Assembly: GCF_017814915.1 (NCBI RefSeq)
Contig: NZ_JAGIPZ010000008.1
Location: 162,569-226,568 of the forward strand
DNA length: 64,000 nt
DNA from: Herbaspirillum sp. LeCh32-8
GTDB lineage: Bacteria > Pseudomonadota > Gammaproteobacteria > Burkholderiales > Burkholderiaceae_D
Direction of reading: 5' to 3'
Position numbers and translations under genes: made by a program. Numbering within the stretch: position 1 is the stretch's first letter; every line of letters starts with the position of its first letter. The notes beneath the pieces are model-generated. The model ran no database searches, was not told the DNA's origin, and saw nothing but the letters and a program-made list of their open reading frames with translations. This document shows positions 26,193-34,324 of this stretch, piece by piece.

Positions 26193-27902
26193 ATGAAAAA
26201 ACTCATCAACGAAGTCGCGCACGTCGTGCCCGACATGCTGGCCGGCCTGGCCGCCCTGCACCCGCAACTGGCCCTGCTGGAGGACAAAAACATTGTGCTG
26301 CGGACCGACGCCCGCGAGGCTGCCGCACAGGGCCAGGTTGCCCTGATCTCGGGCGGCGGCTCGGGCCATGAACCGGCCCACGGCGGCTACGTCGGTCGCG
26401 GCATGCTCAGCGCCGCGGTGGCCGGCGAAGTCTTCACCTCGCCCTCCACCGACGCCGTGCTGGATGCCATCCGCGCAGTGGCCGGCCCGGCCGGAGTGCT
26501 GCTGATCGTCAAGAACTACACGGGTGACCGCCTCAACTTCGGCCTGGCTGCCGAGATCGCGCGCGCCGAGGGCATCGCGGTGGACATGGTGGTGGTGGCC
26601 GACGACGTCGCACTGTCCGCCAACGGCGACCACGCCGGTCGACGCGGCCTGGCAGGTACCGTGCTGGTCCACAAGATCGCCGGAGCGGCAGCCGCCGGCG
26701 GCGCGACGCTGGCGCAAGTCGCGCAGGCCGCGCGCGACGCCGCAGCGGCCTTGGGCACCATGGGCGTGGCGCTCACGCCCTGCACCGTGCCGGCCGCCGG
26801 CAAGCCGGGCTTCACGCTGAGCGAAGGCGAAATCGAATGGGGCCTGGGCATTCATGGTGAGGCTGGCGTCGAACGTGGCCAGTTGGTGACTGCGGGCGAT
26901 GCGGTGGAGCGCCTGCTGCTGCAGATCACCGATGACCTCAAGCTGCAAGCCGGCGAACGCGTCGCGCTGCTGGTCAACAATCTCGGCGGCACACCGGCCA
27001 GCGAACTGGATATCGTCGCCGGCGCCGCGCTCACACTCTTGACCACGCGCGGCATCAAGGTCGAGCGCGCCTGGGCCGGCACCTTCCTCTCGGCGCTGGA
27101 GATGGCCGGCATCTCGCTCACGCTGTTGCGCGTGGATGAGCAACGCCTGGCGCTGCTCGATGCTGCAACGCAGGCGCCTGCGTGGCCCGCCGGCAGCGGC
27201 CGCATCGCCACCGATGCGCAGGCGTCGCTGCAGGCCGTCGCCGCCGCACCCGCCACCGCACGCGGCGCGACGCTCTCTCCCGCATCGCCGCTGGCGCGCG
27301 CCATCGACGCGGTGTGCGCCTGCCTGCAGCAAGCCGAGGCCCGCCTGACCGACATGGACCAGCAGGTCGGCGACGGCGACCTCGGGATCAGCATGACGCG
27401 CGCCGCCCAGGGCATCCGCGAAAACATGCCGGGCTGGCCCTCCGAACGGGATCCGGCCGCTGTCCTGCGCGCCATGTCAGCCACCGTACGTCGCGTGGTC
27501 GGCGGCACCTCAGGGCCGCTGTACGCCATCCTGCTGATGCGCGGCGCCGCGGCGCTGGAACAGCATGGCGCCGATGCGCATGCCTGGGCTGCAGCGTTGC
27601 GCGAAGCGGTCAACGGTGTGATGCAACTGGGCGGCGCCAAACCCGGCGACCGCACCATGGTCGACGCCCTGCTGCCGGCCGCCGACGCACTGCAGCAGGC
27701 GCTGGCCAGCGGCGCCGACGTCGACAAGGCGCTCGCCGCTGCCGCCACTGCCGCAGAACAAGGCACGGCGGCCACCGCCGCCATGACGCCGCGACGCGGT
27801 CGCTCCAGCTACATCGGCCAACGCGCGCTGGGCCATCCCGACCCCGGCGCGCATGCCGTCGCCCTGTGGCTGGCAGCGCTGCGCGACGTCCTGAAATCCT
27901 GA
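26193..27902 (+). CDS. Dihydroxyacetone kinase, ATP-type DhaK-DhaL fusion
   Basis: Phosphorylates dihydroxyacetone (or glyceraldehyde or a related triose) with ATP. The product is 569 residues; ATG 26193 has an AAGGAG site 4 bases before it, so I prefer it to the ATG at 26172. The N-terminal Dak1 domain (about 1-330) has the Gly-rich GGGSGHEPAHGGYVGRG and the block WGLGIHGEAGVER, whose His forms the covalent hemiaminal with substrate. After an Ala-rich linker, the Dak2 domain (about 365-569) has the metal/ATP Asp cluster DMDQQVGDGDLG. This two-domain fusion is the ATP-dependent type, not the PTS-dependent DhaKLM. Confidence 0.92.
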   Translation: MKKLINEVAHVVPDMLAGLAALHPQLALLEDKNIVLRTDAREAAAQGQVALISGGGSGHEPAHGGYVGRGMLSAAVAGEVFTSPSTDAVLDAIRAVAGPAGVLLIVKNYTGDRLNFGLAAEIARAEGIAVDMVVVADDVALSANGDHAGRRGLAGTVLVHKIAGAAAAGGATLAQVAQAARDAAAALGTMGVALTPCTVPAAGKPGFTLSEGEIEWGLGIHGEAGVERGQLVTAGDAVERLLLQITDDLKLQAGERVALLVNNLGGTPASELDIVAGAALTLLTTRGIKVERAWAGTFLSALEMAGISLTLLRVDEQRLALLDAATQAPAWPAGSGRIATDAQASLQAVAAAPATARGATLSPASPLARAIDAVCACLQQAEARLTDMDQQVGDGDLGISMTRAAQGIRENMPGWPSERDPAAVLRAMSATVRRVVGGTSGPLYAILLMRGAAALEQHGADAHAWAAALREAVNGVMQLGGAKPGDRTMVDALLPAADALQQALASGADVDKALAAAATAAEQGTAATAAMTPRRGRSSYIGQRALGHPDPGAHAVALWLAALRDVLKS

Positions 27903-27926
27903 TTTGCCTCAAATCCCCGCCACAAA

Positions 27927-27966
27927 AAAATGAAATGGCGCGCACATCGCGCCGCCGTTTCATTTT
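27927..27966. terminator. Bidirectional terminator after dihydroxyacetone kinase
   Basis: Outer stem AAAATGAAA / TTTCATTTT and inner stem GGCGCG / CGCGCC around CACAT. There are A and T tracts on the two sides. The remaining 150 bp up to the next small gene show no further feature. Confidence 0.75.
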
Positions 27967-28117
27967 CTTCCCGCAAAATCAAGCTCATCCTTGGAAGCCG
28001 CGCCCAGCAAGATTTTCCAGCCTGTGGCATGATCCCGGTTCCGCAATCGTCACACCTTGCCGGAAGTCGCCAAGACACCACGAGTCTTGATTTCCGGTTA
28101 CATTTTCTTGAAGCAAC

Positions 28118-28342
28118 ATGCCAGGACCCTTAGGCAAAGTGGCGCAGAAGTACATGAACGCCACCATTAACCTCACCCCAGTATTGCGCACCGACGGCAA
28201 GTGGAGTGCATTCGTGCACATCGACTTCCCGGACCGCACCACGCATGACTTCGGCGACTTTCAACCCGGCAAGACCAAGGTGGAAGCGCTGCAGAATGCG
28301 GTGACGGCGGCCGAGAAATACGTCGCCGCGCGCAAGAAGTAA
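28118..28342 (+). CDS. Small hypothetical protein
   Basis: A 74-residue protein, or 62 residues if translation starts at the ATG at 28154 (MNATINLTPVLRTDGKW). Neither start has a strong ribosome site. It reads as a beta-rich small domain, TDGKWSAFVHIDFPDRTTHDFGDFQPGKTKVEALQNAVTAAEKYVAARKK, with a helical Lys-rich end. I do not recognise a family. Codon usage matches the neighbours, so it is likely real. It stands alone between two terminator-bounded units. Confidence 0.55.
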   Translation: MPGPLGKVAQKYMNATINLTPVLRTDGKWSAFVHIDFPDRTTHDFGDFQPGKTKVEALQNAVTAAEKYVAARKK

Positions 28343-28404
28343 GCGCGACAACCTGCAGACACCCACGAGCGCCGGCAAATCGGTCTCGGCACCAATGTCG
28401 AGTA

Positions 28405-29292
28405 CTACTTGCCCAGCGCCTGCAGACTGCGCACCACGTCCGACAGGCCGGCATGAAGCCGCTTGTCGCGCCGAATCACCACCGCCAGCCGGCGATGCAG
28501 TCGCGGCGACAGCGCACGTACCGTCACACCGCCCTTCAATTTGCCCTGCGGCACCGCCATCCCCGGCAGGATGGCGCATCCCAGGCCTGCTGCCACCAGC
28601 TCCTTGATCGCTTCCACGCTGCCCAGTGACATCACCGGCGCCAGCCGCACACCCGCGCGCGCGAACCAGTCGTCTGCGATGCGCCGGGTATTGCCGCCGG
28701 GCTCGAACAGCAATACCGGCAGGTCGGCCAGCGTCGCCGCCGTCACCTTGGCCGGCAGCGCCATGCCGGGCGGCGCCAGCAGGACGAACTCGTCATCCAG
28801 CACCGGCGTGATGTCGAACATGCGACCCGCCACCGGCATCGTTACCAGGCCCACATCGAGCAGGTTGTCCTCCACCGCCTTGATGATCTCCGCCGTATTG
28901 CCGGTAGACACCGTGATTTCCAGCGCCGGAAAGCGCTTGCGCAGATCTTTCAGTACCGCAGGCAACAAAAAGATGCACGCAGTCGCCCCGGTGCCCAGGC
29001 GCACCCGGCCCGCAGCGCTGCCGCCGCGTCGGGCAACCGCTGCCACCGCGGCATCCACCGCAGCCTCGATCTGCGCCGCGTGGCCCAGCAATTCCTGACC
29101 CGCCGCCGTGGCGCGCGCCCGACGCCCTGTCCGCTCCACCAGCGGCGCGCCCAGGCTGCGTTCCAGCTGTCGGATCTGCTGGCTCACTGCCGGCTGGGAA
29201 AGATCCAGCCTTTCAGCCGCGGCCGAAAAACTGCCGTGCCGGATCACGGCAACAAAGGTCTGCAGGTAATCGAGGTTGAAATTCTTCATCAA
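28405..29292 (-). CDS. LysR-type transcriptional regulator
   Basis: A 295-residue LTTR with a typical N-terminal helix-turn-helix (LDYLQTFVAVIRHGSFSAAAERLDLSQPAVSQQIRQLERSLGAPL) and effector domain. It is divergent from the GNAT plus MFS pair with a near-perfect dyad directly upstream of its start, so it probably controls itself and that pair. Confidence 0.88.
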   Translation of the reverse strand: MMKNFNLDYLQTFVAVIRHGSFSAAAERLDLSQPAVSQQIRQLERSLGAPLVERTGRRARATAAGQELLGHAAQIEAAVDAAVAAVARRGGSAAGRVRLGTGATACIFLLPAVLKDLRKRFPALEITVSTGNTAEIIKAVEDNLLDVGLVTMPVAGRMFDITPVLDDEFVLLAPPGMALPAKVTAATLADLPVLLFEPGGNTRRIADDWFARAGVRLAPVMSLGSVEAIKELVAAGLGCAILPGMAVPQGKLKGGVTVRALSPRLHRRLAVVIRRDKRLHAGLSDVVRSLQALGK

Positions 29293-29299
29293 ACTTTTC

Positions 29300-29316
29300 C
29301 TTATGGTTCACATAAG
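29300..29316. promoter_or_regulatory. LTTR box-like palindrome
   Basis: CTTATG-GTTCA-CATAAG, a perfect 6-5-6 dyad containing T-N11-A spacing. It begins 8 bp from the LysR start and ends 65 bp before the acetyltransferase gene. It is a strong operator candidate. Confidence 0.6.
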
Positions 29317-29380
29317 CAAACAAGGCTTCATTTATAACACTGCCAACCGCATGATGGGCGACATCAAGCGAGGAAACCCG

Positions 29381-29941
29381 ATGTCGACTCCATCACCCAC
29401 CGTCACCATCCGCGACGCCGCACAGCACGACCTGCCCGCCATCCAGGCTATCTACGCCCATTACGTGCTGCACGAGCTCGCCACCTTCGAGCTTGATCCT
29501 CCGTCCGTGGCCGACCTGGCCGCACGCCGCGATGCGGTGCTGCGCGCCGGTTTGCCATGGCTGGTGGCCGAGCACGCCGATGAGATCGTCGGTTATTGCT
29601 ACGCCACGCCCTACCGGCCGCGACCGGCCTACCGTCACACTATCGAAGAGTCGGTCTACCTGGCGCCCGGGCACGTCGGCCTGGGCACCGGCAGCCGCCT
29701 GCTGGATGCTTTGGTGAAGCGTTGCGAGCAAGGGCCGTGGCGTCAGATGCTGGCCGTCATCGCCATGCCGGGCGCCGACGGCAATGCGGCATCGATGGCG
29801 CTGCACCGACGCTTCGGTTTCGCGCCGGCGGGTCTGCTCAGGCATGTCGGCTACAAGCACGGACAATGGATCGACACCGCGCTGATGCAACGCCCGCTCG
29901 GAGCCGGCGCCGGGTGCGCGCCGGATGGAGCGCTTCCATGA
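29381..29941 (+). CDS. GNAT acetyltransferase, phosphinothricin N-acetyltransferase-like
   Basis: A 186-residue enzyme that resembles Pat/Bar and methionine-sulfoximine acetyltransferases. The hallmark N-terminus is IRDAAQHDLPAIQAIYAHYVLHELATFELDPPSVADLAAR, followed by GYCYATPYRPRPAYRHTIEESVYLAPGHVGLGTGSRLLDAL with the acetyl-CoA loop. The start ATG 29381 has a GAGGAAA site. The natural substrate is likely a toxic amino-acid analogue. Its stop overlaps the MFS start (ATGA), so a detoxify-and-export role is an attractive inference. Confidence 0.85.
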   Translation: MSTPSPTVTIRDAAQHDLPAIQAIYAHYVLHELATFELDPPSVADLAARRDAVLRAGLPWLVAEHADEIVGYCYATPYRPRPAYRHTIEESVYLAPGHVGLGTGSRLLDALVKRCEQGPWRQMLAVIAMPGADGNAASMALHRRFGFAPAGLLRHVGYKHGQWIDTALMQRPLGAGAGCAPDGALP

Positions 29942-31164
29942 ACCGGCGCCGGCTGGTGCTGTGCCTGGGCGCGGGACAGATGATCAGCTGGGGCATCACT
30001 TATTACCTGGTCGGCGCGCTGGGTCTGGCGATGGCAGCGGGCCTGGGCTGGAGCTCGACGCGCATCCAGGGCGGCTTTGCGCTGGCGCTGCTGGCGATGG
30101 GCCTGTGCTCACCCCGGCTGGGTGAGATCAGCGACCGCCACGGCGGCCGCGCCGTCATGTGCGCCGGCTCGCTGTTCAACGCGGCCGGCTGCGCCATGCT
30201 GGCGATGGCCCACGGATCGCTTGCGTACTATGCGGGATGGCTGCTGCTGGGACTGGGCATGCGCTGCACGTTGTACGACGCCGCCTTTGCCGCGCTGGCG
30301 CGCATCGGCGGCGGCGACGTCGCCGGCACCGGCCGCGCGATGGCGCAGATCACCTTGCCGGGCGGCCTATCCGCCACGCTGTTCTGGCCGCTGGGCCAGG
30401 CATTGTGCGAAGCGGCCGGCTGGCGCGCGGCCTTGTGGGTCTATGCATTGCTGGCGCTGTGTACGCTGCCGCTGCATTGCTCGCTCCCATCGGGGCGGAA
30501 TTCGAAGGGCGCGCTCGCATCGTCGCCACCCCCGCAAGACACGCCGCCGCTGGCGCGGGAGCCGCGTCAGATTCTGCTCTCCGGCATCCTGTTCGCCGCG
30601 CTGACCACACTGGCCAACTTCCTCAATGCCGGCATGTCGGCACACATGATTTCCATCCTCGGCGGCATGGGCGTGGCCGGCGCGCTGGCGGTGTGGATCG
30701 CGGCGCTGCGCGGCGTCGGCCAGTCGGCAGCGCGTCTGATGGATATCCTGTTCGCGCGCGGCATCAACCCGCTCTCGCTCAATCTTTTGGCCTGCTTGCT
30801 GCTGCCCTTGGCGTTCGCCATCGGCCTGGCGGCGGCAGGCTCCGCCGTTGCGACCATCGCCTTTGCCCTGCTCTACGGCGCCGGCAACGGCCTGTTGTCG
30901 ATCACGCGCGGCACGCTGCCGCTGTCGCTGTTCGACCACCGCAGCTATGGCGGCTTCGTCGGACGGCTGGTGGCGCCGGGCTTCGTGCTTTCGGCCGCGG
31001 CGCCCGTACTGTACGCCTGGCTGATGCAGGCGCTGGGCGCGCGGGCCGGCATGTGGCTGTCCGGCGTGTGCGCGCTCGCCATCCTGGCTGCCGCGGCGGC
31101 GCTACGGATGATGTTCCCGCGCAGAAGCCCGGGTGCCCACGTCGCCGGCATCTCCGCCAAATGA
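29938..31164 (+). CDS. MFS transporter
   Basis: A 408-residue major facilitator with about 12 membrane segments. It begins MNRRRLVLCLGAGQMISWGITYYLVGALG. The loop motif SDRHGGRAVMCAGSLFNAAG between segments 2 and 3 is the MFS A-motif. A central basic/Pro-rich loop (SGRNSKGALASSPPPQDTPPLARE) separates the halves. It is translationally coupled to the Pat-like acetyltransferase. Substrate and direction are unknown. Confidence 0.85.
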   Translation: MNRRRLVLCLGAGQMISWGITYYLVGALGLAMAAGLGWSSTRIQGGFALALLAMGLCSPRLGEISDRHGGRAVMCAGSLFNAAGCAMLAMAHGSLAYYAGWLLLGLGMRCTLYDAAFAALARIGGGDVAGTGRAMAQITLPGGLSATLFWPLGQALCEAAGWRAALWVYALLALCTLPLHCSLPSGRNSKGALASSPPPQDTPPLAREPRQILLSGILFAALTTLANFLNAGMSAHMISILGGMGVAGALAVWIAALRGVGQSAARLMDILFARGINPLSLNLLACLLLPLAFAIGLAAAGSAVATIAFALLYGAGNGLLSITRGTLPLSLFDHRSYGGFVGRLVAPGFVLSAAAPVLYAWLMQALGARAGMWLSGVCALAILAAAAALRMMFPRRSPGAHVAGISAK

Positions 31165-31165
31165 C

Positions 31166-31191
31166 GACGGCCCGCATCACTGCGGGCCGTC
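31166..31191. terminator. Bidirectional terminator between MFS and dctP genes
   Basis: A 10-bp stem GACGGCCCGC / GCGGGCCGTC with loop ATCACT and a CTTCT tail. It separates the convergent MFS and TRAP-binding protein genes. Confidence 0.65.
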
Positions 31192-31228
31192 TTCTCGTCG
31201 CGCTGCGGGAGTCATCCCGCAATCAACA

Positions 31229-32275
31229 TCAGTTCACCTTGACGCCGGCCGCCTCGCTCTCCTTGTAGATCGCGTCGATCAGGTCCTTGCCCACGCGCGC
31301 GGCCATGCTCTTGTGCACCGTCATCAGCGCCTTGCGCCACTCGGCCTTTTCATCGTCGCTCAGGTAGTAGACCTTGGTCTTGCCGCTGGCCTTGATGGCG
31401 GCCAGCGCGTCGTCATTCTCTTTCTGGGCGATGGTGTTGGCGTAGACGGTGGCTTCCTTCATCGCGCCTTCGAGCTGGGTGCGCACATCGGCCGGCAGCG
31501 CGTCCCAGAACTTCTTGTTCACGATCACCGCATAGCCGATGTAACCGTGGTCAGAGACCGTGAGGTTGGACTGCACCTCATGCATCTTTTGCGTATAGAC
31601 GTTGGACGGCGTGTTCTCGCTGCCGTCGACCACGCCGGTCTGCATCGCCTGGTAGACCTCGGAGAAGGCCAGCACCTGCGGGTTGGCCTTCAAGGCGCGG
31701 AACTGCTCGTCGAGCACCTTGGAGGACTGGATGCGCATCTTCAGCGCGCGGAAGTCGGAGACCTTGTGCAGCGGCCGGTTGGCAGTCATCACCTTCATGC
31801 CGTTGTCCCAATACGCCAGGCCCTTGATGCCCTTGCTTTCCAGCTTCTGGAACAGGCCCTGGCCCACCGGCCCTTCGGTCACGCGCTTCAACACTTCCTT
31901 GTTGGGGAAGATGTACGGCAGGTCGAACACCTCGAACTCCTTGGCGCCCAGCGGGCCGAACTTGGCCAGCGACGGCGCCAGCATCTGCACCGAACCCAGC
32001 TGCAGCGCCTCCAGCTCCTCCTTGTCCTTGTAGAGCGTGCTGTTGGGATAGACCTCCACCTTCACCCGCCCCTTGGTGGCCTTCTCGGCCAGCTCCTTGA
32101 AGCGCTCTGCGCCCTTGCCCTTGGGCGTGTCGTTGGCCACCACATGGCTGAACTTGATGACAATGGGCTGCTGCGCACACGCCAGTGGCGAGTGCAACGC
32201 CAGCACGCTCAATCCCGATATGGCGATGGCGGCCCGGATGGTCCGTCTGGTGATGCTGAATCTTGTTTTGGTCAT
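31229..32275 (-). CDS. TRAP transporter substrate-binding protein, DctP family
   Basis: A 348-residue periplasmic binding protein of a TRAP carboxylate transporter. The signal peptide is MTKTRFSITRRTIRAAIAISGLSVLALHSPLACA, and mature sequence begins about residue 35. Family blocks are KFSHVVANDTPKGKGAERFKELAEKATKG, the DctP arginine region LKMRIQSSKVLDEQFRALKANP and VYQAMQTGVVDGSENT. The small and large membrane subunits (DctQ, DctM) are not adjacent in the window, so it must use partners elsewhere or be a remnant. It is the last gene of the itaconate-type cluster. Confidence 0.9.
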   Translation of the reverse strand: MTKTRFSITRRTIRAAIAISGLSVLALHSPLACAQQPIVIKFSHVVANDTPKGKGAERFKELAEKATKGRVKVEVYPNSTLYKDKEELEALQLGSVQMLAPSLAKFGPLGAKEFEVFDLPYIFPNKEVLKRVTEGPVGQGLFQKLESKGIKGLAYWDNGMKVMTANRPLHKVSDFRALKMRIQSSKVLDEQFRALKANPQVLAFSEVYQAMQTGVVDGSENTPSNVYTQKMHEVQSNLTVSDHGYIGYAVIVNKKFWDALPADVRTQLEGAMKEATVYANTIAQKENDDALAAIKASGKTKVYYLSDDEKAEWRKALMTVHKSMAARVGKDLIDAIYKESEAAGVKVN

Positions 32276-32314
32276 GGCGTGTCTCCTCCTTATGATGCCC
32301 TGCCAGGCAAGGCG

Positions 32315-33439
32315 TTAAAAGACAATCAGGTCCCGCAATCCCTCTCCGGTATGCAGGCGGTCGAAACCGCGGTTGATGTCGGCCAGCGCCAGGCGCTCGC
32401 CCATCAGTTTGTCGACCGGCAGCTTGCCGGCCTGGTACAGGCCGATGTAACGCGGGATGTCGCGCAGCGGCACGCAGGAGCCGATATAGCTGCCCTTGAC
32501 CGTGCGCTCCTCGGCCACCAGGCTGACCTGCTGCAAGGCCCATTTTTGGTCCGGCGCCGGCAGGCCGGCGGTGACCGTCATGCCGCCGCGGCGGGTCATG
32601 CGGTAAGCCATTTCCATGGCTTGCACCGAGCCGGCCATCTCGAATGCGTAGTCGACGCCGCCGCGGGTCAGCGCCTTGACCTTCTCCACGGCATCAGGAT
32701 CGCGCGCATTGACGGTGGCGGTGGCGCCCAGCGACCTGGCCACTTCCAGCTTGCTGTCGTGCAGGTCGACCGCGATCACCTCGCGCGCGCCGGAGGCCAA
32801 CGCGCCCAGCATGGCGCACAAGCCGACGCCGCCCAGGCCCAGCACCACAGCAGTGGTGCCGGCCTTGACCTCGGCTGTGTTGACCGCCGCCCCCACGCCG
32901 GTCAGCACCGCGCAGCCGAACAACGCGGCCTCCACCGGATCGATGTCAGCCTCGACCTTGACGCAGGAACGGCGCGATACCACTGCGTGATCAGCGAACG
33001 CCGACACACCGAGGTGATGATGCACAGGCTGCTGCTTCGCATGCAGACGACGCTGGCCCGACAGCAGCTCGCCCACCGTGTTGGTGGCCGCGCCCGGCTC
33101 ACACAGCGCGGGACGGCCTTCCATGCAAGGCAGGCAGTGGCCGCAGCTGGGCACGAATACCAGCACCACCAGATCGCCGGCACGCAGGTCGGTCACCCCC
33201 GCGCCAACCTGCACCACCTCGGCAGACGCCTCATGGCCCAACGCCATCGGCACCGGGCGCGGACGCACACCGGTAATCACCGACAGGTCGGAGTGGCACA
33301 GGCCGGCGGCCTTCATCTTCACCAGCACCTCACCGGGGCCGGGCGGATCCAGCTCCAGTTCTTCTATCTTCAGCGGCTGGCTTTGTGCAAACGGATGGAC
33401 GTCGGTCATCTCGCGCAAAACGGCGGCCTGGATTTTCAT
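32315..33439 (-). CDS. Zinc-dependent alcohol dehydrogenase (MDR family)
   Basis: A 374-residue NAD(P)-dependent medium-chain dehydrogenase. The catalytic zinc ligands start in AAGLCHSDLS, with GHEASAEV following. The structural zinc loop is CGHCLPCMEGRPALC, four Cys. The Rossmann motif is VLGLGGVGLCAM. The long insert after the structural zinc resembles class III/formaldehyde or aryl-alcohol dehydrogenases. It occupies the place between the lyase and dctP genes. The known P. aeruginosa itaconate cluster lacks this gene, so its role here is unknown. Confidence 0.87.
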   Translation of the reverse strand: MKIQAAVLREMTDVHPFAQSQPLKIEELELDPPGPGEVLVKMKAAGLCHSDLSVITGVRPRPVPMALGHEASAEVVQVGAGVTDLRAGDLVVLVFVPSCGHCLPCMEGRPALCEPGAATNTVGELLSGQRRLHAKQQPVHHHLGVSAFADHAVVSRRSCVKVEADIDPVEAALFGCAVLTGVGAAVNTAEVKAGTTAVVLGLGGVGLCAMLGALASGAREVIAVDLHDSKLEVARSLGATATVNARDPDAVEKVKALTRGGVDYAFEMAGSVQAMEMAYRMTRRGGMTVTAGLPAPDQKWALQQVSLVAEERTVKGSYIGSCVPLRDIPRYIGLYQAGKLPVDKLMGERLALADINRGFDRLHTGEGLRDLIVF

Positions 33440-33475
33440 GTCTCGCTCCTTATCGTTGGGAAGAAAACATGCAGA

Positions 33476-34324
33476 TTACACGAGCCCACCGCGCTGCAAG
33501 AAACGTTGCGCCTGCAGGATCACCGGTTTGTCGATCATCTTGCCCGCCAGCGAAATGGCGCCGCCGTCGCTGCGCGCGACCGCTGCCATCACCGCGCGCG
33601 CCCACTCCAGTTCCGCCTCGCTCGGACGGAAACCCTCGTTGACCGCGGCCACCTGCTTCGGATGAATACACAACTTGGCGCCGAACCCGAGGTGCAGCGA
33701 GCGCTGCACGGCGGCAACCAGGAACGCAATGTCATCAAAGCTGGTGGTCACGCCGTCGATGGGCGGCGCGATGCCCGCCAGGCGGGACGCCAATACCATC
33801 TCCACGCGCAGATGCGTCAGCTCGCTCTCGGTTGCATCGCACTGCATGCCCAGGTCGACCTGCAAATCGATTGACCCGAAGGCCATGCGCAACAGGCCAT
33901 CGGCGCGGGCAATGTCGCGCATGGCGGCAATGCCGGCGGCGGTCTCGATCAGCGCAATCACGCGCCAGGACGTCTGGCGAGCCGCGATGGCCGACACTAC
34001 CTGCGCATCCTCCGCCTTGGGCAGCACGACACCTGCGATCTCCAGTCCCGCCAGGGCGGCCACGTCATCAACGTGCCAGGGCGTATCGGCGGCGTTCACG
34101 CGCACCCACAGTCTTGGCTGCGCGCCGTTGTCACGAAGCCACTGCGTCAACGTGGCGCGCGCTTCTTCCTTCAGCGACGGCGCGACCGCGTCTTCCAGGT
34201 CGACGATCGCCGCATCGGCGCCGCTGTCGAGCGCCTTGGCGTAGCGGTCCGGCCGGTTGGCTGGCACGAACAGATAGGTACTCGCCACTGACGCCACGGA
34301 TGCCGCGGATGCTGGCGCTGCCAT
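33476..34324 (-). CDS. ccl: CitE-like lyase, probable citramalyl-CoA lyase
   Basis: A 282-residue HpcH/HpaI-CitE superfamily enzyme that would cleave (S)-citramalyl-CoA to acetyl-CoA and pyruvate. Landmarks are TYLFVPANRPDRYAKALDSGADAAIVDLEDAVAPSLKEEAR (substrate/metal region), ALIETAAGIAAMRDIARADG (metal-binding Glu) and FGSIDLQVDLGM, with the metal-binding Asp. The start ATG overlaps the CoA-transferase stop by one base (TGATG). The symbol is assigned by neighbourhood; other CitE-like lyases (malyl- or citryl-CoA) cannot be excluded from sequence alone. Confidence 0.72.
   Translation of the reverse strand: MAAPASAASVASVASTYLFVPANRPDRYAKALDSGADAAIVDLEDAVAPSLKEEARATLTQWLRDNGAQPRLWVRVNAADTPWHVDDVAALAGLEIAGVVLPKAEDAQVVSAIAARQTSWRVIALIETAAGIAAMRDIARADGLLRMAFGSIDLQVDLGMQCDATESELTHLRVEMVLASRLAGIAPPIDGVTTSFDDIAFLVAAVQRSLHLGFGAKLCIHPKQVAAVNEGFRPSEAELEWARAVMAAVARSDGGAISLAGKMIDKPVILQAQRFLQRGGLV

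Noticed and set aside
26193..27902. PTS-dependent DhaK
   Set aside because: The Dak2 domain is fused, as in ATP-dependent enzymes, and no DhaM is nearby.
31133..33874. 913-codon plus-strand open frame
   Set aside because: Antisense to dctP, adh and the lyase gene. It is long only because of the high GC third positions; no domain is visible.
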